A stretch of DNA of 64,000 nt, taken from the NCBI GenBank assembly GCA_013365365.1, contig JABVXU010000054.1, positions 162,297 to 226,296 on the forward strand, given 5' to 3'. Positions within the stretch are counted from its first letter, which is position 1. Every line of letters starts with the position of its first letter. Position numbers and translations under genes: made by a program. This DNA comes from Cruorifilaria tuberocauda (lineage: Eukaryota; Nematoda; Chromadorea; Rhabditida; Onchocercidae). Positions 10,101 to 22,393 of this stretch are shown here, piece by piece. The notes beneath the pieces were generated by a model that had not been told where the DNA came from, ran no database searches, and worked only from the letters and a program-made list of their open reading frames with translations.

Positions 10101-13100
10101 AATGAATCGAAGTCTTAAAATGTAACAGAGTTTATCAAAAAGAATCACTACTAGCAAATCACTTCTCACTTCTTTCTACTAGCAAGAATTAACTTTTTAT
10201 TAATTTTTCTATTGGAATTAACTTTTCTACTAGCATTTTTCATTTTACTTACCTTTTCTCCTTCCATTATTACATTTATGTCTTTATCATTTAACGCTTA
10301 ATTAGAAGGTAATTAACTAACCTTATCATTTGTTTTAGCATCTTTCTGTAACCAACGTTTAATAATTTCAATGAAATCTGTCTCATAAGCAGCAATAGCA
10401 AGCCAAAAAATGATGGAATGAAGAAATAAAAATACAACCATTAATGTCATTCCCATTTTACCCGTACTTATCAACATGTTATCGATATAAAGCCGCTCTA
10501 AAAATACGCTAAGAATTTAAAACATTCCAAACAATTCGGATATTTTCAACTATTATTTATGGTATTATTAGACTTAATAATGTTGTTTTCGCTTTATCAT
10601 TAATTAAAAAATTAAAATTTCAAAAGATAGCATGATTGAAATAATAAAGAAAAATATATAAATTTAGGATGTATCCTATCAGTTCATAATTTCTACCATA
10701 ATTTATCCTATTCTTTCGTTTGTTTCGAAAAATTTCAGCAACCCTTTCAATTTAAAGATGTATTCCGTCGTTCTTTTATTAAATCTTAATTTGAACTTCA
10801 TCAACAGGAATTCAATTATATTGTGATTAATATACATATGCAGATCGTTCAAATACTAAATAATATAAATGAAAACTTCGTAACTTTCAGTTTTCTGCTT
10901 CCTTTCTTTCTTCTTTTCCATTTATATAATTTCTATCGGAATATGAAATTTTATCTAAAAAAGAAAAAACGAACCATCGCTGTTGCCACAACATTCTTTG
11001 GCAACCTTACGAATTTCTTCAACTGAACAATCAACGCTTTTGCATGCCTCACGTGTATGCTCGTTTGTGTAAGCTTTCGAAAAGCAGACGCTTAAATTAT
11101 AGGTGGGAAACAGTAATGACCAAATGATAGAAAGTGTATTTGCCGTATCTCTATCGCTTGCCTTTTCAACAATCGAAACAGCGACCGCACCGATCATACC
11201 TTTATAGGATAACATGAATGGATGACAATTCCTGATATGGCAAATGCTGATGAATACTAATAGATGTTATTCCTAGCGATAAGTACTCCAAAATTCAAAT
11301 AAGCTTTTATGAAGAGGGGCTTACTGGAATATTCGTAATTTCTTCACAGCTGTTTCTACTTCGTTGGACAGAAGATTCTGTTGATTAATATTTAGACAAA
11401 AGGGATCTCGTTAGTTCACTACCTCTTAATATTACAATAAAGAAATGAGTCAGTCGATTAATTAAGGTAATTCAAATTATTTCATTTTTATAGAAGGAGA
11501 AGATAAATTGATATAAATGAATTCTTAAATTTTAGGAGATATGAACAAGACCTGTAACAAAATTATAAACACATATAGTTGCATTTCCATTAGATGGCGA
11601 TTTGAAGAACAATGAACACCAATAAACGAACGGCAATTCAGCCAAAGCATAAAGTAACATAATTAAATATATCGTTGTTGTTACTGTATTACGAGTTATA
11701 AATTCCTAAATGTTTGGAAAATTTTTTACACAAAAGTTTTGTACTAAAATTCGGTACTAAAGTTGCATAATTTTGATGTTAGAAAATGTAGATATGAAAG
11801 CAATAAACAAACATTTGAAATCTATTTTACCTAATGAAATAGGAAAGAATTGAATATTGAGAAATTGAACTGGAATGAAAAGTTAAAATAAATATCCAGG
11901 AGTGCGTTATACTAATGATACTCAATATTAATGGTACTAAAATCGAATTATTATTGAAATTTAGCCAACTTTTAAATCAGCTATGAAAAAAACGCCAACG
12001 GAAAGTGTGGCAGGTATTAGAAAGACTGAAAAATCCCATAGAAATGCTGTCAACCAATAAGTCCAATATCGCAATCCACACATTATCTATAAAATTAATT
12101 AAACGTGCGACATCTTTAGAAATTAATTTCAACTTTCGATACTATAAATTAAAAATATTATATCGAAAAAGTATTTTAAGTGAAACTTTTTGGAAAATTC
12201 TATGCTAATCGCTATGAATAAATGATTATAGCAATATAAGTTATAATTAGAAGTGGAAATAAAGCTAAATTTGTACTATTCTTACCATGTGAAGTACGTT
12301 TCTAAAAAGAATTCAGTTTTTGAAAAAGTAGAATACCTGCATATGTTTAGATTTTGTCGTTCTCTCATATATAATGAAGTTAGCAAAGCTTGCGACAACA
12401 GCGCTCATTGACATGATAGCTGCGAAACCGATTGTCAACGCTGCTTGATTAATGACATCTTGACTTTTGAGAGTATCTGTTGTCGCTGGAGGTAACGGAT
12501 GATTGCTGACCTGTTTAAAACGAAAAGCGGAATATCAAGTTATCATTATTTTTTGGAATTTTTATCTTTTAAAACATCAGTATTAAATCAATTTAATAAT
12601 TAAAAAATTCGAAATTAAAACGAAATTTTGGGAGTTTAATGAAAATAAATTTATCCCATTTATTATATGCAAACATCTAGAAATCTATTTAGCTAAGCTA
12701 ATCGAATAAGTAATATTTACTTGTATAGATATATTCCGCTGAATATATCTATTTATCATCGCTATATCAGCAAGATTAACTGCCAATGGAGGAGAATGCA
12801 ATGCATAATTGTTAAACATTGCTGAAAATAATTCTTCAATCATTTCATCACCGATTCATTAGTCCAATTAATTGTGATATTACAATTAGAAGTAATAAAT
12901 TACCGATAAACCAGTCCAAATCGAGTATATTGCTCAGATAATTATATGCAATTGGATTGTGTAAGCCAAAACCACGATCTTTTTGCTGTGAAATAAAATG
13001 ATTAGTACGGTAGCTAGAATTTTCATTTGTTATTATTAGCTTTTTTTAAAAACAAATCTAGCAGAAGATAATATTGTACGAATAGTTCAAATACAGTGAA

Positions 13101-16100
13101 TAGAATTGATATTAGACATTTTATAATGCCATGATAATATTTAGGCTTAATAATTTGACTTTTGATTTTCGCAATTACAATTAGAATATTTATGGAACTA
13201 TGAAGCCTTTAATTGACGAATTATTCTATTTCTCAATAGCTAACGAATCAAACTGCAAATTACTTTATGCAAGCTTTCAATCAGTTTTCCGCCGATATCA
13301 TCAGCGATAGTCAATTGAAATGGATATTTGTACATTGCATTTATAGAAGCTGCTTCTTGTATTACTCTGAAATTTAATTTGTTTGTGATAGAGTCATTTG
13401 ATAAGAAGAATTAAAGGTGAAATTGGACTGAAAAATAATAACACGGATATAGTCTGGAATTTTTAAAGATAGCACGATTCTTTCATAAAGTTCAGACTTA
13501 GATTCCAATTAGCTATTAGCTCTTTTAATTTTTCTAAAAAATTTAAGCAATTTTAATCATGACATAAATTTTTATATTACTCTGCAAGGCTTCTTTGAAA
13601 ATTTGCTGCCGTTGTGTTTTTTACATTGATATTAGCAGGGATTCCGCGACTATAATAAGGTTGAAGATCAATCAGAAGCCTAGGTTGCTCTTTCGGTACA
13701 GGTATTATCATGTAGGCTTCCACGATAAGTAGCATACAAATGGCCTATAAACAAAGCCATTATGTATTTTTCCTTTTTCTTTTGAAATTAAAAAATAATT
13801 TGGTATAATTTTTTCTCGGAATTCCCAAAACGAAAATTTACAACGAATTTCAATTTCTAAGAAGCCCATCTTAAATTAAAACAATTTCTGGACATATATC
13901 AAAATGTGTCAAGTATTTTGTTAAAATTGCACTTAAATTTTACGGGAAACAATAATTCAAGCAGAAAAAATGTGCGCTTCCGGAAGAAATATGCGAAACG
14001 TTTATGAAACATTGCTCGAAAATGTTGTAGATGATAGGAATAACCTTGCAACCGGTTTTCATATCTGAGTTCTGAAAATGTTTATTTAATTCAACCTTAC
14101 AGTTAACGAATTATAATGACTTAATTGGACGCCGAGCAATTATATCAAACATTCATATATTCATTACTTTTGCAATACACAAATAAAATATCAGTTTTAC
14201 GATACCAGCATACTAATATACCAATATATCGATATATCAATATGCTAATAAATTCGAAATATTATGAAGGAGTAGGAATTTTGAGCTTAAATTACTACCG
14301 GAAATTTCGAAGTGAGAGTTCCTGTCTTCCGGAATGTCATTGTCTAATACAGGTAACAATTTTTCGGCAGCATTTTGACATACTCTAAAAGCATTAGAAG
14401 AGTAAGAGATTTGGACTCAGTGAGCCATTGAAATAACAAATGCAGTGGTTCCAGGAACTACCTTAAAAAGACTTCTTCCATTGTTGTCATCGATACACCG
14501 AATGTATTCGTCTCAAGCAAATCAGCTTTTTCTTCCAATTGTTGGAATAAGCTCGGGAAGCTAAGAAAGATTTAAATTTCTGCTTTTATCATTTAACACT
14601 TTTAAAATTGCCGAATTTAAAATTGATTATAATTTTATAGTAATTTATTACTGAATAAATGAAATGTTTTTAATGTGAAACAAATTGGTAGAATTTTGAG
14701 TGCACTGAGCTAATTATAAATAAGAAGCTAATTAAATTTAGATAATTTATCATTCAAAGAAATTTCAGGAAAATTTTTTGATTTCAAGAAAAAGTAGCCA
14801 AGTATTATGAAAATCTGAACAAAATTCAAGGCTAGATAAATATTTCATCCATCATTTTAATATTTTATCATATTCCTCTAAATCAAACGAGCTAACGTTA
14901 AAGATATCCTAACTTAAAACTTTTATCTTACTTTTCTCGCTGATCTGCTGGTAACAAAAAGGTAACTTCAAAACCGTTCGATGAATGAATTGTAGCATCG
15001 CGAATAAATTGACGAAGTAAAGATAAAGTTTTCAATACCGCTGAAGCGTGATCGTCTGCTTTCTTATTCTCGTTATACAATACTGTTAATCGATATTCAC
15101 CAGCTGGATATTGAGATTTCATCTGTTGGATTATTAATTTTTCTATATAATCAATTTAAATTCAAATTTAGAGAAATAATTTGAAAATTCTTTCCTAAAG
15201 CATATTAATTAGTTTATTGTCAAATTTAAGACAGCATGAACAAAAATTACCATATCTTTTTTTTAAAAATAATCCCGAGCCAGTGCATTGTAATTCGCCG
15301 TAAGCTAATATTGTTATTCGATCGCCTAAAATATCCGCTTCATCCATATAATGAGTTGTAAGTAATATTGTGCGCCTTTTCTATAAGAAAAATTAACTGA
15401 AAATTTTTTAAATATTTTCAGGAAATTTGAATTCTTAAAGAAAAAGGCTTTCATTTCACTTATGAAATCACTACAAATGTAATTTTTCTTTCGGAGAAAT
15501 CAATAAAATAATTGATTAATTTCCGAAAAATTTATTAGATACAAGTCTACTTTTCTTTTTTTCCGAGTATTTCTTAAGAAACTCTCAAACCTTTTCATCC
15601 TGAAGTAATGACCAAGTTTCATGACGTGCATCCGGATCCATTCCGGAAGTTGGTTCATCCAATAGGATAACCTAATAATTTTAGAAGAAAATTGATAATA
15701 AATCTTAAAGAATGGAATTTATCTTGAAATTTATCTTGTTTTTTTTAGGATTCATTTATTTCAGGCTAATTAATTATATATATCTCTTAAATCAATTTTT
15801 AGAGGTTTTTTTAAATTGAATGCTAAATATTTCTTAGCTCGGAATTGAAAGCATTGTGTTTCCGAGATATATCGCCTAATACATTTAATTATTTTTTTAT
15901 TATTGTCATTTTATAGGAGCGAAATGTTGCACATGAAAATAAATATTCACATTAAATGAAATCGTAACATTTCAACCCCAACAAAATTAAACCTATTTAC
16001 CTCAGAAGAACCAATAAGCGCAATTGCTAGGGATAATTTACGTTTTTGGCCACCGGATAAATAGCGTCCGTAAACATGAGCTTTATGATCAAGTTTAAGC

Positions 16101-19100
16101 CTATGCAATATATCATTTGCTTCTTCCACTTTCCAGTCGCGTCCTTTCAACTGTGATTGAATTATTATCATAAAATTGCAAAAAGTGCTTACTATCGTAT
16201 AATCTTTCCCATCGATTTTCAATTAATTTGCATATTTATCTCAAACTTATTTCAATAAACAAAAATTTAATTTCTTAAAATTAAAAACAGTTTATTTTGC
16301 AAAATCGTTATAAAATTTTAGCCAAATATATTATAATTGCGAGTTAGGAAATTCATTTTCAAAATTATTTTAATTATTTTGGTGTGAAATCATCAAACAT
16401 AGCCAGATCTTCTTACTGGAAAATACCTTGCAAAAGAATTGAAGATGTTCCATGACAGTTAAGCAATCAAAAATAATGTTATATTGTGGACAAAAACCAA
16501 GCCGAGTTTGAATTTCCGGCAACTCTTTCCGGATATCATAACCTTCAATATACGCGGTACCGCTACTTGGTTGTTGAACACCTTAATCGATGAATCGATG
16601 AAATTCAATTTGAACTCATACAATTATTTCTCATTGATCACAACAGGTAGAAATTGAACAAAGAAGATTTGATAACTAATTTTTTAATGCGAGAAATTTC
16701 ATTTTATATATTATTGCGAAAACAATTTCCAAAATTTCAAAAGTAATTATTCCGAATGTTTTAATTTTGTTCACAATAAAGATTACCGGTAAGAATCGAA
16801 AATACGGTACTTTTGCCAGCACCATTTTGCCCTAACAGGACCGTTATTTGACCGGAATATATCTTTGTATATAAATGATTCACAGCCTTTGTTTCTTTTC
16901 TACTCTGTAATATCAAATTATCTTCATAGAAAAGATAGTTCTATCTTTTATAAAATAATTCAATAGAATAATTTACGATTTAAAATCGATAAAATAAAGT
17001 TAAAATTAAGATCAATCGAGCAATTAATTAGATTTGACAGATGTGATAATTAAATCTTTCCATTTCAATTATACTGATTTATAAGCTTACGCAAAAGTTA
17101 AATAATTCTAAAATTAGTTCACTTTCCTAAAATTTTCTCCATCGTTAATAGTTTTCTTATTTTTCGCAACTTTCACGAAGAAATTAGAAATGAGTTTAAT
17201 TAATAATAACTTGAAAAAGACTTACGAAATTAGGACAGAAAAGTCTTTGCAAAAATGGTTTTTTATAAATTTTGCACAAATCAACGATTTCCACAGCAAC
17301 ACGCAAAGTTTTTGGTGCAACTTCAATGGATGAGGAATGAATGATCAATGAATCGTTGAAATCAATTGAATTTTGTTTACTCGAATTTTGAATTTCATTC
17401 TTTCTACACCAATAAGATCGCTGTAACAGATAATCCAAATTTTATTTCAATGAGCTAATTTTGCTTAACTTCTAATTCAAAAACAATAAATAATAAAATT
17501 GGAATATGCAAATTACTATCCGTTCGCCATCAAATGTAATAACTTTCATTACTTTTGAAAAGCTTGAAGGAATGTTTACGTCAAAAAAACTAACATGAAA
17601 TAATAATTTTCATTATAGGATGAAGTTAACTTCGAAAAGTGATGAATTCATATATACAATCATTATCAGCATCTGATCAGCAAAGTTTGTTATCAGTACC
17701 TGATTGTTCAAATCTTCACCAAAGTAATAAATTGAAATAAAATTTACTTGCAAAAAGAAACACGGTTTCTGTGGTACTCCATCAACGCCAGGATTCACTG
17801 CTTCAACATACCAGGTTATGATGGCAAGAATAGTAGTATCAATGATAAGCATCATGAAGAAATGACCCAATGTTAAAGGCTCATCCGGTGTTGGATTTAC
17901 AAATAATTGAGACCAGGATGCTCCCGAGCCTAAAAAAGTAAAGGACTTGTGAAAATTGAAGGTTGGGATTCTGAAATGTAAAACTTCCTAAATGAATTCC
18001 TTAAAAAAGATTAGCATTACATAAGTATGACTTATAAACTGATATATATTTTATTTTGACATCCCACTTCATATCATTATATAAGGAAATGCCATATCGT
18101 TACAATTTTTCATAACAAATAAATATTATTTCTTTATTTATTAGTAGTACATTAAGAGTACAAAAAAAAATTTGTTTCGATGCGAAAGATTGAAAATTTT
18201 TAAATATGTAATACAACTGTATCACAGGAATTCATGATCGAAATAAACTTAAACTTTCATGAAATTCAAAAGTATGGACGATTTTGAAGTACCGATGATT
18301 TTAATTATGAAATTTTATAAATGGCAGTAAAAGTTAACAAATAATAGCAACGCTATACTTCTCTCTCTAAGACAAAGCCTAAAAGTAAATAACTTAATGA
18401 TTAATTCATCGATATGTATCCGTTGAAAAAACGAACCAAGCGTTTCATGCTGGCATATGAAACTTATTGCGTAGGTAAGAGCAATATCTGGATTCAACGA
18501 ATTCAACAAACGAATTGATGGTGAAAAAGGTGAAATTAAATCTTTAATATTAAACAGCAGATGCCAGCCATATAATACGACCCATACAAATGGTATAACT
18601 TGCATTGCAGCAGCACCTAATTATCAAATAATAAATTATTTGTAAACTTTTAATGAGTTAAATTCGAATGTGACATTTAAATTTAAACTTGAAAATTAAT
18701 TTAAAACTTTTGACGAAGTGTTTTTTTGAAAAGAATTAACCAATAATCTTTTCCAATTTTTACTATCCTTGTGATGATTCATAATTTTCAATACCTTTTT
18801 TTTCAAGAAATCAGAGAAACAATTTACCTGAATGAAGGAAGGCTGAAGCAGTAAATGCCACGTATATTACGTTAAATGCGTAGAGAAAGAATAAAGCGAA
18901 GGCTACAGTTGGATTACTTTTTGGTGTGATAACGTAATAAAGTATAGACAAAATAATCACATTTACTGATAGCTTTAGGAGATTACTTATGAGATAAGAA
19001 AGCCACAAGATCCATTGTGATAAGCCCATTACTTTCATATATGACTAGAAAATTAATTAATACTTTCAAAGGAAATTTTTTCTCATTCAATCTTATCTTT

Positions 19101-22100
19101 TTGAATGGAAAAATTATCTGAAAATAGTTGACTTAAAATTAGGTTAATTATTGATATGACAGAATGTTCGATCCTTATTATCACCAAAGATACTCTCATT
19201 TCATGGCTATTTAATTAATTATTAAACATTTTAAATGACATATTCACATCTTCTTAACATGATAATATAATAAGAATGCAAAACTTTTTTGCAGTAATTG
19301 ATTTTAATTAAACCTTCATTTGAGTTTCTTTCTCGACTACAATCGTTCGTGTGATGTAAACAACATTGGTTAAGAAGGAAAATACAATAACGGTAGGTAA
19401 GAAATATACACCAAGTTCGATGACAATATTTTTGTAGGGCGGATATGGGAAACGTTGAAGCTAAAATAAATTACAAACTAGCAATTTGACCTTTAACAGT
19501 AACTGTAAGTGAAATATATTCCAACGTTGTTATCAATTATCACTTAGCAAAAATTCGATAGATCACTGAATCATCGGAAATTGAAAGTTGAAAATACAAC
19601 GATACTTATTTTTCCATGAGACTATGCATTTGTAATGCTAGAAATTTCATCGCAATATCTTTTGATATGTAAATTAATAATGCAAGTTTAATTATCAAAC
19701 TAACGACAATAATTAAGAACTTGATAAGGTACCATTAAGATAGAATCATTGATTGTTGTATTCGATAAATATTGTTGTACGGCAACATCAATTGCTTTCT
19801 GCAGAGTTAAGAAGCCTTCCTGCCAGTAACCTAAAAAATTCACTTCTTAAAATATTTTAAACTGTTGATAATATTTATGATAATGTTTATATATATAAAA
19901 TGGACTTTTTTTGAAAGTAATTAAAGTGTAACTTGATCCTATGAAGTAATCGTTGTAAAAATTATTTGCAAGGTACTCATAATAATTTGCACCAAAACTT
20001 TTATCATTTAAATACTTATGATTACAATAGTTTACACTGATAAAGATTAATTACCAGGATTTCCACCACTTGGACTTAATTTATCCAAAGGTCCAATACG
20101 AATTGGTACGGCAAATTTGATTCGCGTATTCCACGGTAATGAAACACTTAATATTGGATGATAGCGACGTTTTGTATTTGCTAATCGAATTGAATAACTG
20201 ATAATATCAGTTGTATTGACAGAGTTAGCAAATCGTTCATCGAAAACAATTCCACCTGGTAGTAAGTAGTTTGAATATTATATATATTTAACGATACTTA
20301 AGAATTATATTCATTTAGATGATGATTTAAATCTATTTGAGATAAAATACTTTTGATTAATGAGGATTCTGATCATTGGGATTTGTAATAAAATCTGTCT
20401 ATTTTAGAATCTCAGTTGGAAATCAAAAATTAAGAAATAAATATTGGCAACTTTTTGATAGAGGAAATTTATTTTTAAGTTTTAAGTAAAGGAATATGAA
20501 AGGAAATGATTTATATATAAATGGTAAAATTTTTTTGCAAGAAAAATAAAAAAGAAAATGAGACAAAAATATTGCAAGAATGATTGATTGTACCAATGAT
20601 CGGATTATTGCATCGTTGTTCCGATATTGAATTCACAATATACTTCACTAATTCATCTTCATTCTTTTTGGCTATAAGTTTAAGCAGAAATTTCATTTGT
20701 TTTCAGGTATGAACAGTTCAGGAATGAATTAACAAATCTTGTTAATAAAAAGAGAGAAGGAGAAAAATTGAATGAATAAATGAAGCGACTAAAGTTACAT
20801 CACTAATTTTTGCTTCACAGCTCATATTCTATGTAAATTGAATCTTTGAAGCTTCTGATTTAGCCTTTTGATGGTTTCGTTTGATCTATTCATTAGATAT
20901 CTGTTAATTAAAGGTAAAGTTTATAAAGAATAAACTACCCGATGTTAATTAACCAAAGAAAATAATGTCGCTTAATCTTTGCTCAATTATCCAACGAAAA
21001 AAAAAGCTTTCAGACTTATTCTAAGCTTTCATGACATGCTTTATCACCAATTGCATATCTTTTACAAGTTTTCTATGATAATGAAATCTCCAAAATTGAC
21101 CTTTTAGATGTGATTCAATTTTAATACTTGAAAGTTACATGTAAGTTTCGTTGTAGACGATATTTTAAGCATTTTAAAAACATTTAGATCAAAATTTTGC
21201 AAGAAATCGGCTTTTATTGATCGTTCGAATAATATATCATTTTTCAATTGTTCCAATATATCCGCAGTGGTATACCGGCCCTTTATCAATAAATAAATTT
21301 AACAACGTTGAAAAATTAAACAAAAAAGTAAAGTGATATCACCAAAACGATTTTATTATCAAAGATAACCAACCGTTATTAGTGGGAAAACGATTCTTCA
21401 CAGTAATTATTTGTTCAAAACAAAAATGATTTCTTCCCTCAATCAATCGAGTTGCTTACTAATATAACCTTTCAAAGCAAACCTGAATAATTTTCATAAT
21501 TCCATCAATAGCAGGATTAGCTGGAGTGTAAACGATTTCTAAGCCAATATTTGCAACAATATTGTTATCATCAGACTGTCTGGTTACATTCAAGAATATG
21601 CAATCGTCGTTATGTGCTTTACCGCTTATCATATATTCCGTATCAACAATGGTATCCTGAAAAAATATACAGAAGAAAAAACATTTAACTAATTATTCTT
21701 TTGAAAATTATGAATTAAAAATGATGGGTTTCCTCGCGTTCTTTTTGATGATTCATGAAACTTTGATTTTTCTTTAAATCTTATTTGTAAATTTAAAAAG
21801 TTATTGTAAATTTCAAAAATCGTATTGCTAAACGTTGCAAGCGTCACTTTGGATCATTTCAAGATAAAATTCAGATTGCATTTTGCAACTTTAAAAATTA
21901 AACTTACGACAAATATTTGCGAGAAATCTGGAGGCATAATTAAATCAATAACTGATCCTTGAATTATCCATGGCTTATATGTTGTTGATGGATGTGAAAG
22001 TTCATATTTGTGCCGTAACTGAAAATATTTGATGAATCAGTTAGAACAACAAATGAATTATTACAATAATTTCTAGTTGTAATTATATTCGTTCTGTACA

Positions 22101-22393
22101 ATTGTACGGATAATTGGGAACCAACATTTAAAATTATAAAAGTGAAATTTAAAACTGATAAAAATTCAATTCATAGCTTATACTTTAGCTTATTAGCTTC
22201 CTTTATTAAAGCTTACGGGAAAAAAAAAAGCCATGAAACTAACCCCAATCATTAAACCAAATGTAATACCAATTAATAATAGTGGAATAATAAATTCTAA
22301 CGCTGTAAATACAGGCGAGCGAATTTGCTGAAGTAAATTCTTCCACATTAATAATTTCAGTTGGGACATTCGTCCATTACGTTTTGTTAGCAT
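4155..22393 (-). CDS. ABCA-family ABC transporter (full-length, 37 exons)
   Basis: Full-size ABC subfamily A transporter. In animals this family moves lipids across membranes; the nematode relatives are the ABT proteins and CED-7. The rebuilt chain runs from ATG at 22393 to TAA at 4155: 5385 nt, 1794 residues, with phases agreeing at every junction. Order: TMD1 (residues 1-629), NBD1 (630-840), linker, TMD2 (about 944-1447), NBD2 (about 1448-1700), C-terminal domain ending with the ABCA-type [16 protein letters not shown]. Walker A motifs are GQNGAGKST (about 654) and GVNGAGKTT (about 1512). The first signature is [10 protein letters not shown] and the Walker B motifs are VILLDEP and VLLLDEP. 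The length fits the nematode ABT range, but the exact orthologue is not assigned. Oddities: PFK sits inside intron 34, and that intron's acceptor is mutated (see 5117-5118). The exon blocks are itemised in the next four entries. Confidence 0.93.
5117..5118 (-). promoter_or_regulatory. Mutated splice acceptor of ABCA intron 34 (AT in place of AG)
   Basis: On the minus strand the sequence just before the conserved exon reads GATTTCAT, then TGGTGGC. A standard nematode acceptor here would be TTTCAG. One base (5117, A on the plus strand where C is expected) destroys the AG. Two in-phase substitutes exist. An AAG at 5093-5094 would drop 24 nt, that is eight residues including the signature motif. 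A GGGAG at 5153-5154 would add 36 nt and turn SGG into IGG. A GT-AT intron, an assembly error or a rare allele are other explanations. Confidence 0.75.
5883..8331 (-). CDS. pfk: ATP-dependent 6-phosphofructokinase, nested in an ABCA intron
   Basis: Phosphorylates fructose 6-phosphate to fructose 1,6-bisphosphate, the committed step of glycolysis, in the cytosol. There are two exons, 7624-8331 and 5883-7532, with a 91-bp intron in phase 0, giving 785 residues, the usual size for animal PFK, which is a fused duplication. N-terminal half: [41 protein letters not shown] (catalytic Asp pair), [24 protein letters not shown]-terminal regulatory half: [59 protein letters not shown]. Start: first ATG in frame at 8331 ([15 protein letters not shown]); the frame stays open further up to a TTG at 8385 with no earlier ATG. 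A TTTTGCTAG just upstream could be a trans-splice acceptor. The gene has one intron where its host has dozens. It sits wholly within ABCA intron 34, same strand. Confidence 0.96.
8332..8916. other. ABCA intron sequence upstream of PFK; presumed PFK promoter
   Basis: About 585 bases between the PFK start and the preceding ABCA donor (GTTGGC at 8915-8916, minus strand). AT-rich with no coding signal. Since PFK is nested on the same strand, this segment must hold the PFK promoter unless PFK is expressed from the host transcript. I see no clear core promoter motif. The matching segment after PFK (5119-5882) holds its 3' untranslated region; AATAAA-like hexamers occur on the minus strand near 5540. 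A pyrimidine-rich run on the plus strand (5153-5212) makes the minus strand purine-rich close to the ABCA acceptor. Confidence 0.5.
10322..14384 (-). other. ABCA exons 20-31: second transmembrane half
   Basis: Exons: 14299-14384, 13944-14071, 13581-13744, 13264-13366, 12904-12985, 12721-12821, 12337-12510, 11970-12086, 11552-11705, 10975-11199, 10322-10497. This is 11 coding pieces as I resolve them; numbering keeps one slot for an unused candidate at 11328-11354. Landmarks: [16 protein letters not shown] then helix; [16 protein letters not shown]; the extracellular loop with N-x-S/T sites; helices in [39 protein letters not shown] and [19 protein letters not shown]; and [21 protein letters not shown], a segment well conserved in ABCA proteins. 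A cysteine-rich loop (KECCGNSDG) follows before the last helix ([18 protein letters not shown]). Confidence 0.85.
14462..16904 (-). other. ABCA exons 13-19: first nucleotide-binding domain and linker
   Basis: Exons: 16787-16904 (Walker [10 protein letters not shown]), 16427-16581 (Q-loop, [12 protein letters not shown]), 16001-16150 (signature [11 protein letters not shown]), 15591-15671 (Walker [17 protein letters not shown]), 15251-15380 (H-loop, [16 protein letters not shown]), 14932-15142 (linker, [13 protein letters not shown]), 14462-14560 ([12 protein letters not shown], the ABCA regulatory motif after the NBD). All catalytic motifs of NBD1 are intact. Exon 18 could start at a TATATAG acceptor (15142, in phase) or at a CAACAG (15122, out of phase); I chose the first. 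Confidence 0.9.
17226..22393 (-). other. ABCA exons 1-12: first transmembrane half
   Basis: Exons in transcript order: 22244-22393, 21908-22018, 21483-21656, 21139-21280, 20594-20671, 20055-20255, 19721-19830, 19314-19460, 18828-19044, 18437-18616, 17748-17929, 17226-17420. Exon 1 codes an N-terminal cytosolic stretch and the first membrane helix ([20 protein letters not shown]). A large extracellular loop follows, then helices near [34 protein letters not shown] and [19 protein letters not shown]. The QRFPYPPY motif before the helices is typical of ABCA. The last exon joins TMD1 to NBD1 through the [14 protein letters not shown] segment. The start at 22393 is the first ATG; Met9 in the same exon is an alternative. 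Confidence 0.88.

Noticed and set aside
11328..11354. Possible 27-nt exon of the ABC transporter between the exons at 11552 and 11199
   Set aside because: It has acceptable splice signals but leaves phase 2, while the next exon needs phase 1; joining 11552 directly to 11199 keeps the conserved [11 protein letters not shown] sequence in frame.
14125..14388. Plus-strand 87-codon frame with TATA-like repeats inside the ABC transporter
   Set aside because: Antisense to an ABCA exon (14299-14384) and made of an AT-rich TAYCRATA-type run; no independent support.
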